Below are positions 1-7,756 of a stretch of 64,000 nucleotides of DNA, piece by piece. Location: NCBI RefSeq assembly GCF_024256385.1, contig NZ_JAMLFW010000002.1:558001-622000 (forward strand), given 5' to 3'. The notes beneath the pieces were generated by a model. The model saw only the letters and a program-made list of their open reading frames with translations, searched no databases and was not told the DNA's origin. How positions within the stretch are numbered: position 1 is the stretch's first letter; every line of letters begins with the position of its first letter. This DNA comes from Anatilimnocola floriformis. Its GTDB lineage: Bacteria; Planctomycetota; Planctomycetia; Pirellulales; Pirellulaceae. The position numbers and the translations under genes are program-made.

Positions 1-2
1 AG

Positions 3-1019
3 CTTTATCTGCGCGGCGGCCGGCTCGTGGCGCGGCGAAATCCGGTCCATTCGCGGGGTGAATATGCCAATTCCAAGTCTTGCAGTTTCGATCGACTTGA
101 TTTGTCGATCGAAGCCGTCATCGAACTACAACGAAGAATCTCAGCAGGTGCAATGCCGCCACTGCCGCCACGTGGGCACACCATTGGGATCGGCGATGGC
201 ACGCCGGCGGATCTAGAAGGTTTGGCCGACTGCGAAGTCATCACGGTCAGCGATCACAAAGCGCCGGACCTCAGTTGTCTGGCAGCGGCAGTTCGCGCCA
301 CCAAAGTCTGCTTCTTGCGCGGCGAACTCAAGGGGAGCCAGATCGATGCACTCCGTTCGATGCCGCAGCTCGAAGAGTTGATCATGTACGAGCCCAGCTT
401 GAATGAAGCGGCCCTGCAGCGAATGCAGTGGCTATCGCCACGGACGGCAATAACTCTTTCGCTCTGGTCAGCCAGCGACGATCAAGTCCAACTTTTGGCG
501 CGCATTCCTGGGCTCACCAACATTAGCTTCCGCGCGCCGCATGTGAGTAGTTTGAGTTTGCGAAAATTAACTCGCCGCGTTTCCTTACGCTCGCTCGATT
601 TCAAGTATGGCCGAGTCACAAGTTTTGGCGCGGCGTTGCTGCCGCGGTTGCCCAAGCTACAGCGGTTGAGCCTGGCAGGCTGCCGTGTCTCGCGCGGCGC
701 CATGTTGCTCGTCGGTCAGTGTTCCGAACTGGAGTCGCTCGACTTGAGTTGCCCGCGCATGAGCGACCGCTATTGCCAAATGCTGGCGGAATTGACGCGG
801 CTAAAAAAGTTGCTGATCGACGGAACGGCTGTTTCCGATCGCGGCTTATCGCTGCTCGCCGGTTGCTCGACGCTGACAGAGATTTCGATCCGGCGCACGG
901 TGCGAATTTCGCGGGCTGCTATCGAGCGTTTTCAAAAGAGACGGCCTGACGTTCAACTGAAGACAGGAACGTCGTTGCCGTTGCTTCCCGACTATTTTAA
1001 TGAGCTGTTTGGTGGATGA
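3..1019 (+). CDS. Leucine-rich repeat protein (5' end outside window)
   Basis: The frame is open to the window edge, so the start probably lies upstream; a GTG at 27 is the first visible alternative. From about residue 80 onward the protein has irregular Leu-rich repeats of roughly 24 residues (for example LPKLQRLSLAGCRVS, CSELESLDLSCPRMS, LTRLKKLLIDGTAVSDRGL). This fits a ribonuclease-inhibitor-like LRR solenoid of the kind abundant in planctomycetes. There is no visible signal peptide, membrane segment or enzymatic motif, so it is probably cytoplasmic and protein-binding. It converges with the DHS-like gene 6 bases downstream. The partner is unknown. Confidence 0.75.
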   Translation, partial: LYLRGGRLVARRNPVHSRGEYANSKSCSFDRLDLSIEAVIELQRRISAGAMPPLPPRGHTIGIGDGTPADLEGLADCEVITVSDHKAPDLSCLAAAVRATKVCFLRGELKGSQIDALRSMPQLEELIMYEPSLNEAALQRMQWLSPRTAITLSLWSASDDQVQLLARIPGLTNISFRAPHVSSLSLRKLTRRVSLRSLDFKYGRVTSFGAALLPRLPKLQRLSLAGCRVSRGAMLLVGQCSELESLDLSCPRMSDRYCQMLAELTRLKKLLIDGTAVSDRGLSLLAGCSTLTEISIRRTVRISRAAIERFQKRRPDVQLKTGTSLPLLPDYFNELFGG

Positions 1020-1025
1020 GGCGAC

Positions 1026-2525
1026 TCACAGGTTCCCCGCATCCTGCAAGTCCATAATGAACTTCACCAGAAATGGTTCCACCTGTGTCGCATCGGCCTG
1101 AATTTGCGCCTGTTTCATGTTGAAGTGAAACTTCCGCCACGACATTCCTTCCTCATACGTGCACCCCGACAGGTGCCCGAAATGCGGGCGGTCGGGGCAG
1201 CAGCGAATGCCGAAGCCGTATTTCCGCATCGGAAACTTATTACCTTTCCCCGCGGCTTCCTTCATTCGATTGTTGTAGATCTCAATCAGCGGCGACACAT
1301 TCTGCGTCCAGTTGCGCGGCACGCCGCCGCCGAAGGTCCAGATGCCCGCGGCATCGGCGTTGGTCATCAGCTCGAGCAGCTTCGCCGTGTCCTTCTCCAT
1401 ATCCATCACGATCCGCTTCTTACCGGTTAGCTCCCGCAGCTTGTTGGTGCAATAGACATCATTCCCCAGCTCGGAATCGGTAAACGCCGGCACAAAGACC
1501 GGCACCTTTTTGCGATAAGCCGACAGCAGAATCGCCGGATGATCGGGGTAGTGATCTTCCAGATATTTTCCGAGCGCGCCGTGCAGCACACTGGGGCTGA
1601 TCGTCTCCTCGCCGGAGAACGTCGCCAGCGCAGCGCTCATGATCTCGTCGATGTGATCGAAATTCGTCTCCGGCTCGAGCACGTCGGTAACGCGGTTCAA
1701 CCCGAGCTTCGCCAGCTTTTCGTCGTCATCCTGAGGGTTGTACTTGTAATGCTTCAGCCCCAGCCCCGGCACCAACCCGTGCGCCATCAGCGCCCCTGTG
1801 CTCGTCACGCTGTGGATCATGCCGCGATCGATCATTTCGCAGATTACCAGCGACATCTGCGCAATGGTCATCGCCCCCGAGAGGGTCAGAAACCGGATGA
1901 TCCCCTTCTTCTTCATCATCTGCTGCAGCACTTCCGCCGCCTGCCGCACCTGCATGCCGATACCCGGCATCGTCCCCAGCGACTCCACCAGTTCTCCTAC
2001 CGTGTGCTTCGTCTCGTTCAGGCGCTCATCCAGCACCAGCGTCAGGATGGGCATGATGAAATTCGGATCCGCGAACACAGCATCCGGGAAAAAACCATCC
2101 TTCACCTGCCCCGGCGCGCACAGGTCATACGGGTTGATATAAATCGTCGTCCCCGGCTCGCGAGCAAAGAGCGTTGCTGCGTGACGTTCCGAAAAACTCC
2201 CCACCACCACCGCCCGCGTCATCCGCCCCCGGGCCTTCGCTGGCGTCTTTTCATACTCCTCGGGCGTCAGCACCGCGGAAAAGAATTCCGCTTCTTTGAC
2301 CAGTTGGTGGTTCAACAGCTTCCCCAGCGGCGTGGAAGCGAGCCCGTCGTAAATAATCACCGGCTTTACGCGTTCACCGCACCACGCGGTCAGCGTTGCC
2401 GCCACCTCTCCCAGCATCCGTGCACCGAACGCGCAGCGGCTCATCCCATCCACGATGTCGCTTACCGTCTGACACTTCCCCAGATTCAACAATTCCAGCG
2501 GCTGCAATTTCAATTTCGTGGCCAT
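1026..2525 (-). CDS. Deoxyhypusine synthase family protein
   Basis: 499 residues, somewhat longer than eukaryotic or archaeal DHS. The family is recognised from TSTGALMAHGLVPG (about residues 242-255), VPVFVPAFTDSELGND (about 342-357) and GGGVPRNW (399-406), which form the NAD/spermidine-binding core. Classical DHS transfers an aminobutyl group from spermidine to an eIF5A lysine through an enzyme-lysine imine. That lysine normally sits in the GGGxxK motif, but here the position is arginine 404. Bacteria lack eIF5A, and bacterial members are thought to act on polyamines. With the lysine changed, the reaction is uncertain. ATG start; no operon partner is evident. Confidence 0.85.
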   Translation of the reverse strand: MATKLKLQPLELLNLGKCQTVSDIVDGMSRCAFGARMLGEVAATLTAWCGERVKPVIIYDGLASTPLGKLLNHQLVKEAEFFSAVLTPEEYEKTPAKARGRMTRAVVVGSFSERHAATLFAREPGTTIYINPYDLCAPGQVKDGFFPDAVFADPNFIMPILTLVLDERLNETKHTVGELVESLGTMPGIGMQVRQAAEVLQQMMKKKGIIRFLTLSGAMTIAQMSLVICEMIDRGMIHSVTSTGALMAHGLVPGLGLKHYKYNPQDDDEKLAKLGLNRVTDVLEPETNFDHIDEIMSAALATFSGEETISPSVLHGALGKYLEDHYPDHPAILLSAYRKKVPVFVPAFTDSELGNDVYCTNKLRELTGKKRIVMDMEKDTAKLLELMTNADAAGIWTFGGGVPRNWTQNVSPLIEIYNNRMKEAAGKGNKFPMRKYGFGIRCCPDRPHFGHLSGCTYEEGMSWRKFHFNMKQAQIQADATQVEPFLVKFIMDLQDAGNL

Positions 2526-2619
2526 CGTTTTCCTGCTACCTCAACTGATAGAACTTCTACCAGCAGAGTGTAACGCCTGCCCGCACTTTCGTGCTCGCCG
2601 CTGTGCAAATACGCGCTGC

Positions 2620-3057
2620 TCACACGCCGATGTCTTCATTCCACAACTGCGGCTTCTCGGCGATGAAATCGCGCAGCAGTTGGATGCATTCGGCGTTGTT
2701 GACCACTTCCACCTGCACGCCTTGGCTGCGGAGATAATCGACGCAGCCGGGATAGTTCACGTTTTCGCCGACGATGACTTTCGGAATTTTGTAGAGCAGC
2801 GTGGTGCCGGTGCACATCTCGCAGGGGGCGAGGGTGGTGTAGAGCGTAGCCCTCGCATAATCCTTGGCGGGGAGCCGCCCGGCGTTTTCAAAAGCGTCCA
2901 TTTCGCCGTGCAGAATGGCGCTTCCTTTTTGCACGCGGCGGTTGTGCCCGCGGCCTACGATCTGGCCGTCGATCACGATGACCGAGCCGATCGGAATGCC
3001 ACCCTCGCGGCGGCCGATGCGGGCTTCTTCGATGGCGGCTTCCAGAAATTCGTCCAT
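2620..3057 (-). CDS. Cytosine deaminase, yeast FCY1-like (CDA fold)
   Basis: 145 residues from an ATG preceded by a GGGAGG ribosome site; a longer frame reaches 3090 without such a site. This is a zinc-dependent cytidine-deaminase-fold enzyme with LHGE (zinc His and proton-shuttle Glu) and PCEMC (two zinc Cys). Several details are those of fungal cytosine deaminase rather than tRNA adenosine deaminase TadA: EGGIPIG, RGHNRRVQKGSAILHGE, VGENVNYPG and the C-terminal WNEDIG. The predicted role is cytosine to uracil deamination in cytoplasmic pyrimidine salvage. A guanine or other nucleobase deaminase is a less likely alternative. It is transcribed alone, with DHS 94 bases downstream. Confidence 0.85.
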   Translation of the reverse strand: MDEFLEAAIEEARIGRREGGIPIGSVIVIDGQIVGRGHNRRVQKGSAILHGEMDAFENAGRLPAKDYARATLYTTLAPCEMCTGTTLLYKIPKVIVGENVNYPGCVDYLRSQGVQVEVVNNAECIQLLRDFIAEKPQLWNEDIGV

Positions 3058-3186
3058 GCGGTGTTTCCTCCCTTTCTCGGAGCTTACCAACAGCGGTTCG
3101 GCGCGGCGAGGCGGGCGCGAAAGGCGACTTTAGCCGCTGACGTTCGCGGGCAATTTTTGTTACCTTCTGGGTAACTACTTTTTTCG

Positions 3187-4062
3187 TTGAGATTTCGCGT
3201 GACCAAGCCGCAGGTCAAATACCTGGTGTTCGATATCGAGTCTGCCGCCGACGGCGCGCTCGTATCGCGAATTCGTTATCCGGGCGAGGATCTCTCGCCG
3301 CAGGAAGCCGTTCAAAAGTACCGCGCCCACCTGATGGCAAAGTACGAGAGCGACTTCATTCCGTACACGTTTCAAATTCCCGTGTCGGTCGTCGTCGCCA
3401 AGGTTGCCGCCGATTATCGGCTGCTCGATCTCGTCGCGATCGACGAACCGCACTATCGGCCGCACGTGCTCACCGCCCATTTTTGGAAAGGGTGGGAAGC
3501 CTACCGCCGGCCGACGCTGGTTAGTTTCAACGGCCGCACGTTTGATGTGCCGCTGCTCGAACTCGCCTCGTTTCGCTACGGAGTGAACTTGGCCGGCTGG
3601 TTCAATATGAACGGTAAGACGTTCGAGCAGCCCCGCAATCGCTACAACACCGAAGCCCATCTCGATCTGCATGATGTGCTGACGAACTTCGGCGCCGCCC
3701 GCTTCCAAGGCGGCTTGAATCTCGCCGCGTCGATCCTCGGCAAGCCGGGAAAAATGGACGTCCAAGGGCACATGGTGCAGGACCTGTACGACGCCGGCAA
3801 GCTCAACGAGATCACCGATTATTGCCGTTGCGACGTGCTCGATACCTACTTCATTTTTCTCCGCACAGCCGTGATGCTCGGACAGCTGACGCTCGAAGAT
3901 GAGCAGCAGCGAGTGCACGAAGCCCAGGAATGGCTCGAAGGGCACGCGGTGACGATTCCGATTTTCCGCCGCTATCTCGACTCCTGGGGTCAGTGGCACA
4001 ACCCGTGGGCGGAACCAGCCGCTGCGACGCCAATTCCAACACCAGCCGAGGTCGCGCAGTGA
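3187..4062 (+). CDS. Predicted 3'-5' exonuclease, PolB exonuclease-like (PF10108 type)
   Basis: 291 residues from TTG 3187; GTG 3199 (287 residues) is equally possible, and neither has a strong ribosome site. The DEDDy exonuclease motifs are all present: DIES near the N-terminus (ExoI, D-x-E), FNGRTFDVP near residue 116 (ExoII, N-x3-F-D) and YCRCDVLDTY near residue 205 (ExoIII, Y-x3-D). The family is related to the proofreading domain of family-B DNA polymerases but has no polymerase domain. It probably degrades single-stranded DNA or RNA ends. Its stop overlaps the GTG start of rsmD (GTGA), implying translational coupling. The C-terminal about 35 residues are Pro/Ala-rich. Confidence 0.82.
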   Translation: MRFRVTKPQVKYLVFDIESAADGALVSRIRYPGEDLSPQEAVQKYRAHLMAKYESDFIPYTFQIPVSVVVAKVAADYRLLDLVAIDEPHYRPHVLTAHFWKGWEAYRRPTLVSFNGRTFDVPLLELASFRYGVNLAGWFNMNGKTFEQPRNRYNTEAHLDLHDVLTNFGAARFQGGLNLAASILGKPGKMDVQGHMVQDLYDAGKLNEITDYCRCDVLDTYFIFLRTAVMLGQLTLEDEQQRVHEAQEWLEGHAVTIPIFRRYLDSWGQWHNPWAEPAAATPIPTPAEVAQ

Positions 4063-4727
4063 CAAAGGGTCCCGACAAAACGCCCGCCAAGAAGCGTGGT
4101 CATCAAAAGCCCGGCGCGGCGCGTCCCGCCGCTGAAGGGGCCGACGACGAACTGCCGATCGCCGGCGTGCGAATCATCGGCGGCAAGTTTCGCGGCCGGC
4201 AGTTGCAATACAGCGGCGATCTCCGCACGCGGCCGATGAAGGACCGCACTCGCGAAGCCATTTTCAATCTCATCGGCGTCGATGTCGAAGGGCGACATGC
4301 GTTCGACCTCTTTGCCGGCACCGGCGCGCTCGGTTTGGAAGCGCTCAGTCGCGGTGCAGCCCGCGCGACGTTCGTCGAACGCCACCTGCCGACGCGCAAC
4401 TTGATCGAAGACAACATTCGCTCGCTCGATTTGAGCGATCGCGCGACGGCGGTCTTCAGCGACAGCTTTATGTTCGTCCGCAAACTGCAGCCCGATGAAC
4501 AAGGGACGCCCTGGGTTGCGTTCTGCTCGCCACCGTACGATTTTTTCGTCGATCGCCAAGCCGACATGCTGGCCATGATCGAGGGGATCCTCACCAAGAT
4601 GCCCGTGCGCAGCACGCTCATCATCGAAGCCGATGAACGCTTCGATACGCAACTGCTGCCGCAAAACTTTGAATGGCGACAACGGACTTACTTCCCCGCC
4701 GTCGTCTGCATCGCCGAAAAAACTTAA
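4059..4727 (+). CDS. rsmD: 16S rRNA (guanine966-N2)-methyltransferase RsmD
   Basis: 222 residues from the GTG overlapping the upstream stop. The first about 33 residues are a basic, Pro/Ala-rich extension. They are followed by RIIGGKFRGRQL, TRPMKDRTREAIFN and the SAM-binding FDLFAGTGALGLEALSRGA (about residues 85-103), all hallmarks of RsmD. The catalytic tetrapeptide reads SPPY, where D/N-PP-F/Y is usual; serine is tolerated in related N-methyltransferases. It uses SAM to methylate G966 in the 30S head. It is the second gene of a two-gene coupled unit with the exonuclease and is followed by a palindromic repeat, then pyrF. Confidence 0.9.
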   Translation: MTKGPDKTPAKKRGHQKPGAARPAAEGADDELPIAGVRIIGGKFRGRQLQYSGDLRTRPMKDRTREAIFNLIGVDVEGRHAFDLFAGTGALGLEALSRGAARATFVERHLPTRNLIEDNIRSLDLSDRATAVFSDSFMFVRKLQPDEQGTPWVAFCSPPYDFFVDRQADMLAMIEGILTKMPVRSTLIIEADERFDTQLLPQNFEWRQRTYFPAVVCIAEKT

Positions 4728-4740
4728 CCGCCTTCACGCA

Positions 4741-4817
4741 ATCAGCCGCCAGGCGCTAGCCTCCGGCTTCCGCGGGGCTGCGAGCGACCGAGCCGTGGCT
4801 AGCGCCCGGCGGCTGAT
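4741..4817. repeat. Inverted repeat between rsmD and pyrF
   Basis: The 21-base arms 4741-4761 and 4797-4817 are complementary with one mismatch, enclosing a 35-base GC-rich loop. A TTTT run follows on the plus strand, so the structure could end rsmD transcription. The arm core GCTAGCGCC-GGCGGC resembles dispersed palindromes of planctomycete chromosomes. Confidence 0.75.
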
Positions 4818-4848
4818 TTTGCGAACCGAGTGTTAACCAGGAATAGAA

Positions 4849-5766
4849 ATGAACTTTGCCGATCGCCTCATCGCCGCCATTCGTCAGAAGCAAAACCCCG
4901 TGCTCGTCGGTCTCGATCCGCGGGCCGAAAGCCTGCCGCCGGGAATGCTCACGGCGAAAGATGTTGAGTCCACGGCCCGCGCTTACGTTACGTTTTGCCG
5001 TGGCGTGATCGATGTCGTCGCGCCGCTCGTCCCTGCGGTCAAACCGCAAGCTGCGTTCTTCGAGCAACTCGGCCCCGCCGGTTGCGTCGCGCTCGGTGAA
5101 GTTGTCCGTTACGCCGCGAGCAAGGGCTTGCTGGTAATCATGGACGGCAAACGCAATGACATCGGCACCACCGCGCAGGCTTATGCCGAAGCGTATCTCG
5201 GGCCCGGCGATCAAAGTCCGTGGGGCGCCGATGCTTTGACGGTCAGTCCTTATCTGGGCGACGACAGCCTCACGCCCTTCTTGCAATCGTCGAAGGATCA
5301 CGGCGCGGGAATCTTCGTGCTGGTGAAGACTTCGAATCCCGGCGGTGGCCGCTTTCAAGATCTCGTCGCCAACGGCCTGCCGCTGTATCGCCACGTTGCC
5401 GCGTATGTCGAACAGCTTTCGGCCGCGACCGTCGGGGACAACGGCTTTGGCATTGTCGGCGCGGTGGCGGGCGCGACCTATCCGCAGCAGCTCGCCGAGC
5501 TCCGCACCGCCATGCCGCACACGTTCCTGCTCATTCCTGGCTTTGGCGCTCAGGGTGGCACGGCTGCCGATTGTGCAGCCGCCTTCGACGAGCGCGGTCT
5601 CGGCGGCATTGTGAACAACAGCCGCGGCATCATCTTCGCGTACCAGCGCGACGGCTATCGCGAAAAGTTCGGCGCTGCCCGCTGGCAAGATGCGGTCGCT
5701 GCCGCCACGCAGGAAATGATCGAACAACTGGCCGCTGCGACCACGGCGGGCAAGTTGCGTTCGTAA
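4849..5766 (+). CDS. pyrF: Orotidine 5'-phosphate decarboxylase, type 2
   Basis: 305 residues, the longer (type 2) form. It decarboxylates OMP to UMP in the last step of de novo pyrimidine synthesis. Visible motifs are VGLDPR near the N-terminus, VKPQAAFFE, and the active-site DGKRNDIGTTA (about residues 98-108) bearing the Lys/Asp catalytic network. LIPGFGAQGGT and NNSRGIIFAY form the phosphate-binding end of the TIM barrel. ATG start after AGGAATAGAA. The gene converges with the OmpH-like gene 7 bases away. pyrD lies on the other side of the window (52.1 kb), so the pathway genes are scattered. Confidence 0.95.
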   Translation: MNFADRLIAAIRQKQNPVLVGLDPRAESLPPGMLTAKDVESTARAYVTFCRGVIDVVAPLVPAVKPQAAFFEQLGPAGCVALGEVVRYAASKGLLVIMDGKRNDIGTTAQAYAEAYLGPGDQSPWGADALTVSPYLGDDSLTPFLQSSKDHGAGIFVLVKTSNPGGGRFQDLVANGLPLYRHVAAYVEQLSAATVGDNGFGIVGAVAGATYPQQLAELRTAMPHTFLLIPGFGAQGGTAADCAAAFDERGLGGIVNNSRGIIFAYQRDGYREKFGAARWQDAVAAATQEMIEQLAAATTAGKLRS

Positions 5767-5773
5767 GTGCGCG

Positions 5774-6316
5774 CTACTTTCCCTTCGCGTCGTTCTCGTT
5801 GAACTTCTTGATCACCGCGGACGTAATGTCGACCCGCTCGCGGTAATAGTTGATCTCGGTCCGCCCTGCGCCGTCGGTGCGAAAGATCACATCAATCCCA
5901 TGCTCTTCGGCGACGGCCATCACCGCGCTGCGAATCGCTTCGTAAGAGTCCCGCTCGAGCACGCGTTCCTTATCCATCAGCGGCTTGATGACGTCGGTCA
6001 GTTTCGTCCGGGCCGCACTCACCTCGGCCAATTCGCGCGTGAGCTGCGCAAACTCGTCGCTGTTTCGCGCCGCCTTCTCTAGCCGAGCACTCAGCGTGCG
6101 GCGATCGGCTTCGCGCTTGCTCAATTCCGTGCGCGAGGTTTGCAACTCTTGAAAAATCGGCTGGTACTTTTCGACTCCCTTCAGCACCCTGCCGTAATCC
6201 ACCACCGCCACCGGCCCAAACTTCTGCGTCTCAGAATCCGCAGCAAAAGCTGAACAAGGCCAGGCCGACACAAGCAGCAACACCAACCAGCAACGGAGGG
6301 CAGGCATGATTCTCAC
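5774..6316 (-). CDS. OmpH/Skp-family periplasmic chaperone
   Basis: 180 residues. The N-terminal signal peptide (Met-1 to about Ala-25, with a hydrophobic LVLLLVSAW core and AFAA cleavage) is followed by VAVVDYGRVLKG and a long charged coiled coil (about residues 50-125) rich in Glu, Arg and Ala. The pattern ends in VIFRTDGAG and ITSAVIKKFNE. This is the Skp/OmpH architecture: a trimeric jellyfish-like chaperone escorting outer-membrane proteins through the periplasm. Planctomycete members are divergent, so the function is family-level. No BamA or lpx neighbours are present, unlike proteobacterial skp. It is transcribed alone toward pyrF. Confidence 0.8.
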   Translation of the reverse strand: MRIMPALRCWLVLLLVSAWPCSAFAADSETQKFGPVAVVDYGRVLKGVEKYQPIFQELQTSRTELSKREADRRTLSARLEKAARNSDEFAQLTRELAEVSAARTKLTDVIKPLMDKERVLERDSYEAIRSAVMAVAEEHGIDVIFRTDGAGRTEINYYRERVDITSAVIKKFNENDAKGK

Positions 6317-6406
6317 TCCACAGATAAAGACGGGAGATCGGATTGCACTCCTTCAATTTTACCTGCGAGGTCAACTCACTGCCGCAGAATTTTCGGCTTA
6401 CGCAAA

Positions 6407-6480
6407 GTAGCTGAATTCGCCAGAATTCAGAAAAACGGGCAACGAAAGGTCACCATCTGAATTCTGGCGAATTCAGCTAC
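6407..6480. repeat. Perfect 24-bp inverted repeat, GAATTCGCCAGAATTC family
   Basis: Arms 6407-6430 and 6457-6480 are exact reverse complements separated by 26 bases. Each arm contains two GAATTC hexamers around GCCA. An imperfect copy of the whole unit lies at 52037-52107. This marks a dispersed REP-like family, and the copy here separates two minus-strand genes. Confidence 0.9.
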
Positions 6481-6487
6481 TCAGGAA

Positions 6488-6736
6488 TCAGCCGCCCCAC
6501 AGTTGCACCCACCATACGTAAATTGCCCGGCACACGCTGTTGTGATTCGACAGCCAATGGATGGGAAAATAAACAACTCGAATCCAGCCCGACTTCGCAG
6601 GAATCCAGTCGTGATAAATCAGCCAGATCACAGGCCCGTACGAAAAGAAATAAGCAAACGGCAACAGCACGATTCCCACTGTCATGCCGAGCGCACAGCC
6701 TGGACTTTTCGACTGCTTGCGCTCTTCGTCGGTCAT
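6488..6736 (-). CDS. Small membrane protein of unknown function
   Basis: 82 residues. ATG start preceded by a GGAAGG ribosome site. A charged Lys/Glu N-terminus (DEERKQSKSPG) leads into a hydrophobic segment of about 25 residues (TVGIVLLPFAYFFSYGPVIW). A second, shorter Trp/Tyr-rich hydrophobic stretch lies near the C-terminus (IYVWWVQLWGG). The likely topology is one or two inner-membrane passes. I recognise no family. It lies 16 bases downstream of the DUF1080 gene on the same strand and is probably co-transcribed with it. Confidence 0.65.
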   Translation of the reverse strand: MTDEERKQSKSPGCALGMTVGIVLLPFAYFFSYGPVIWLIYHDWIPAKSGWIRVVYFPIHWLSNHNSVCRAIYVWWVQLWGG

Positions 6737-6752
6737 GATCGCCTTCCGCTAG

Positions 6753-7565
6753 TTACTTCGCCTCAGTCGGTTTCTCTTCGGCCTTCACTTCCGGCTTTTC
6801 CTCTTTCTTCTCTTCCTTCTTCTCAGGCGGCGTGCCGACGAGAGGCGAGATGTTCTCGCGGATCCAGATGTTGCGATAGCGAACCGGGTTGCCGTGGAAT
6901 TGCAGGTTGAGGTGATCCTTCTCGGGGTGCTTCGAATACTTCGGCGCTTCGACGTACGACGTGCCGCCCATCAGCTCGAAATGGTTGTGCATCAGCACGC
7001 CGTTGTGCAGCACCGTAACGTATGCCTTCTCGGTCACGCTGCCGTCCTTATCGAACTTCGGCGCGGTGAAGATGATGTCGAGCGTCTGCCATTCGCCCGG
7101 CTTGCGCGAGGCGTTGACCATCGGCGGTTGTTGCTTGTAGACCGACGCACATTGGCCGTCGAAATAGGTGTCGTTGTCGTACGAGTCGAGCACCTGCACT
7201 TCGTAGCGACCCATGATGTAAACGCCGCTGTTGCCGCGACCTTGCCCCTTCCCCTTCACCTCGCTGGGCGTGGCAAACTCGACGTGAATCTGGCAGCTGC
7301 CGAACTTCTGCTTGGTGTAGATGCTGGTGTTCTTCGCCGTGGCCACACCATCGGCGATTTCCCACTTGTCGCCATTCTGAAAAGCGTCGAGGTTCGTGCC
7401 ATCGAACAGCACCACCGCATCGCTGGGCGCCTTGTCCGGCTCGGCAGTCACAATCGCCGGCTTCGGCCACACGATGCCGCTCTTGTACTCTTCAATCCAC
7501 ATGGCGCCGGCCGCAATCGTGCTGGTAACAACAAGCAGGCCGAAGATCAGAAGTGTTCGTTTCAT
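6753..7565 (-). CDS. Secreted DUF1080 (3-keto-disaccharide hydrolase-like) protein
   Basis: 270 residues. An N-terminal hydrophobic signal or anchor (about residues 4-22) is followed by a concanavalin-like beta-sandwich of the DUF1080 type. Evidence for the fold is VVLFDGTNLDAFQNG, NSGVYIMGRYEVQVLDSYDND, PGEWQTLDIIFTAP and HLNLQFHGNPVRYRNIWIRE. DUF1080 proteins are greatly expanded in planctomycetes and act on sugars or glycans in the periplasm or outside the cell. The last about 25 residues are a Lys/Glu/Pro-rich tail, probably disordered. It is divergent from the DUF1501 gene and appears to lead the 82-residue membrane-protein gene. Confidence 0.85.
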   Translation of the reverse strand: MKRTLLIFGLLVVTSTIAAGAMWIEEYKSGIVWPKPAIVTAEPDKAPSDAVVLFDGTNLDAFQNGDKWEIADGVATAKNTSIYTKQKFGSCQIHVEFATPSEVKGKGQGRGNSGVYIMGRYEVQVLDSYDNDTYFDGQCASVYKQQPPMVNASRKPGEWQTLDIIFTAPKFDKDGSVTEKAYVTVLHNGVLMHNHFELMGGTSYVEAPKYSKHPEKDHLNLQFHGNPVRYRNIWIRENISPLVGTPPEKKEEKKEEKPEVKAEEKPTEAK

Positions 7566-7603
7566 AAGATTCTCGTGGGAAAGGATGGATTCTGATTTGA
7601 TTT

Positions 7604-7647
7604 ACTCCCTCTCTTCGGTATTCCGGGGAGAGGGTTGGGGTGAGTGG
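7604..7647. repeat. Dispersed repeat, CTCCCTCTC/GGGGAGAGGGTTGGGGTGAG family
   Basis: A hairpin-forming element (CTCCCTCTCTTCGG ... CCGGGGAGAGGG, then TTGGGGTGAG). Near-identical copies in the same orientation lie at 10513-10555 and, more diverged, at 46600-46643. All three are between genes. I see no coding potential. Confidence 0.85.
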
Positions 7648-7756
7648 CCAGCGGCGGTATCGACCTCAGCGACAGCCATTCTATTCCGAGCCCATCGCGA
7701 AAACAGTCCATGACGAAATGGCTGAAGCTGTCGTAACTTTGGAGTACGATAATCCC

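Noticed and set aside
1539-2573. 344-codon plus-strand frame opposite the DHS-like gene
   Set aside because: An Arg/His-rich antisense shadow without homology.
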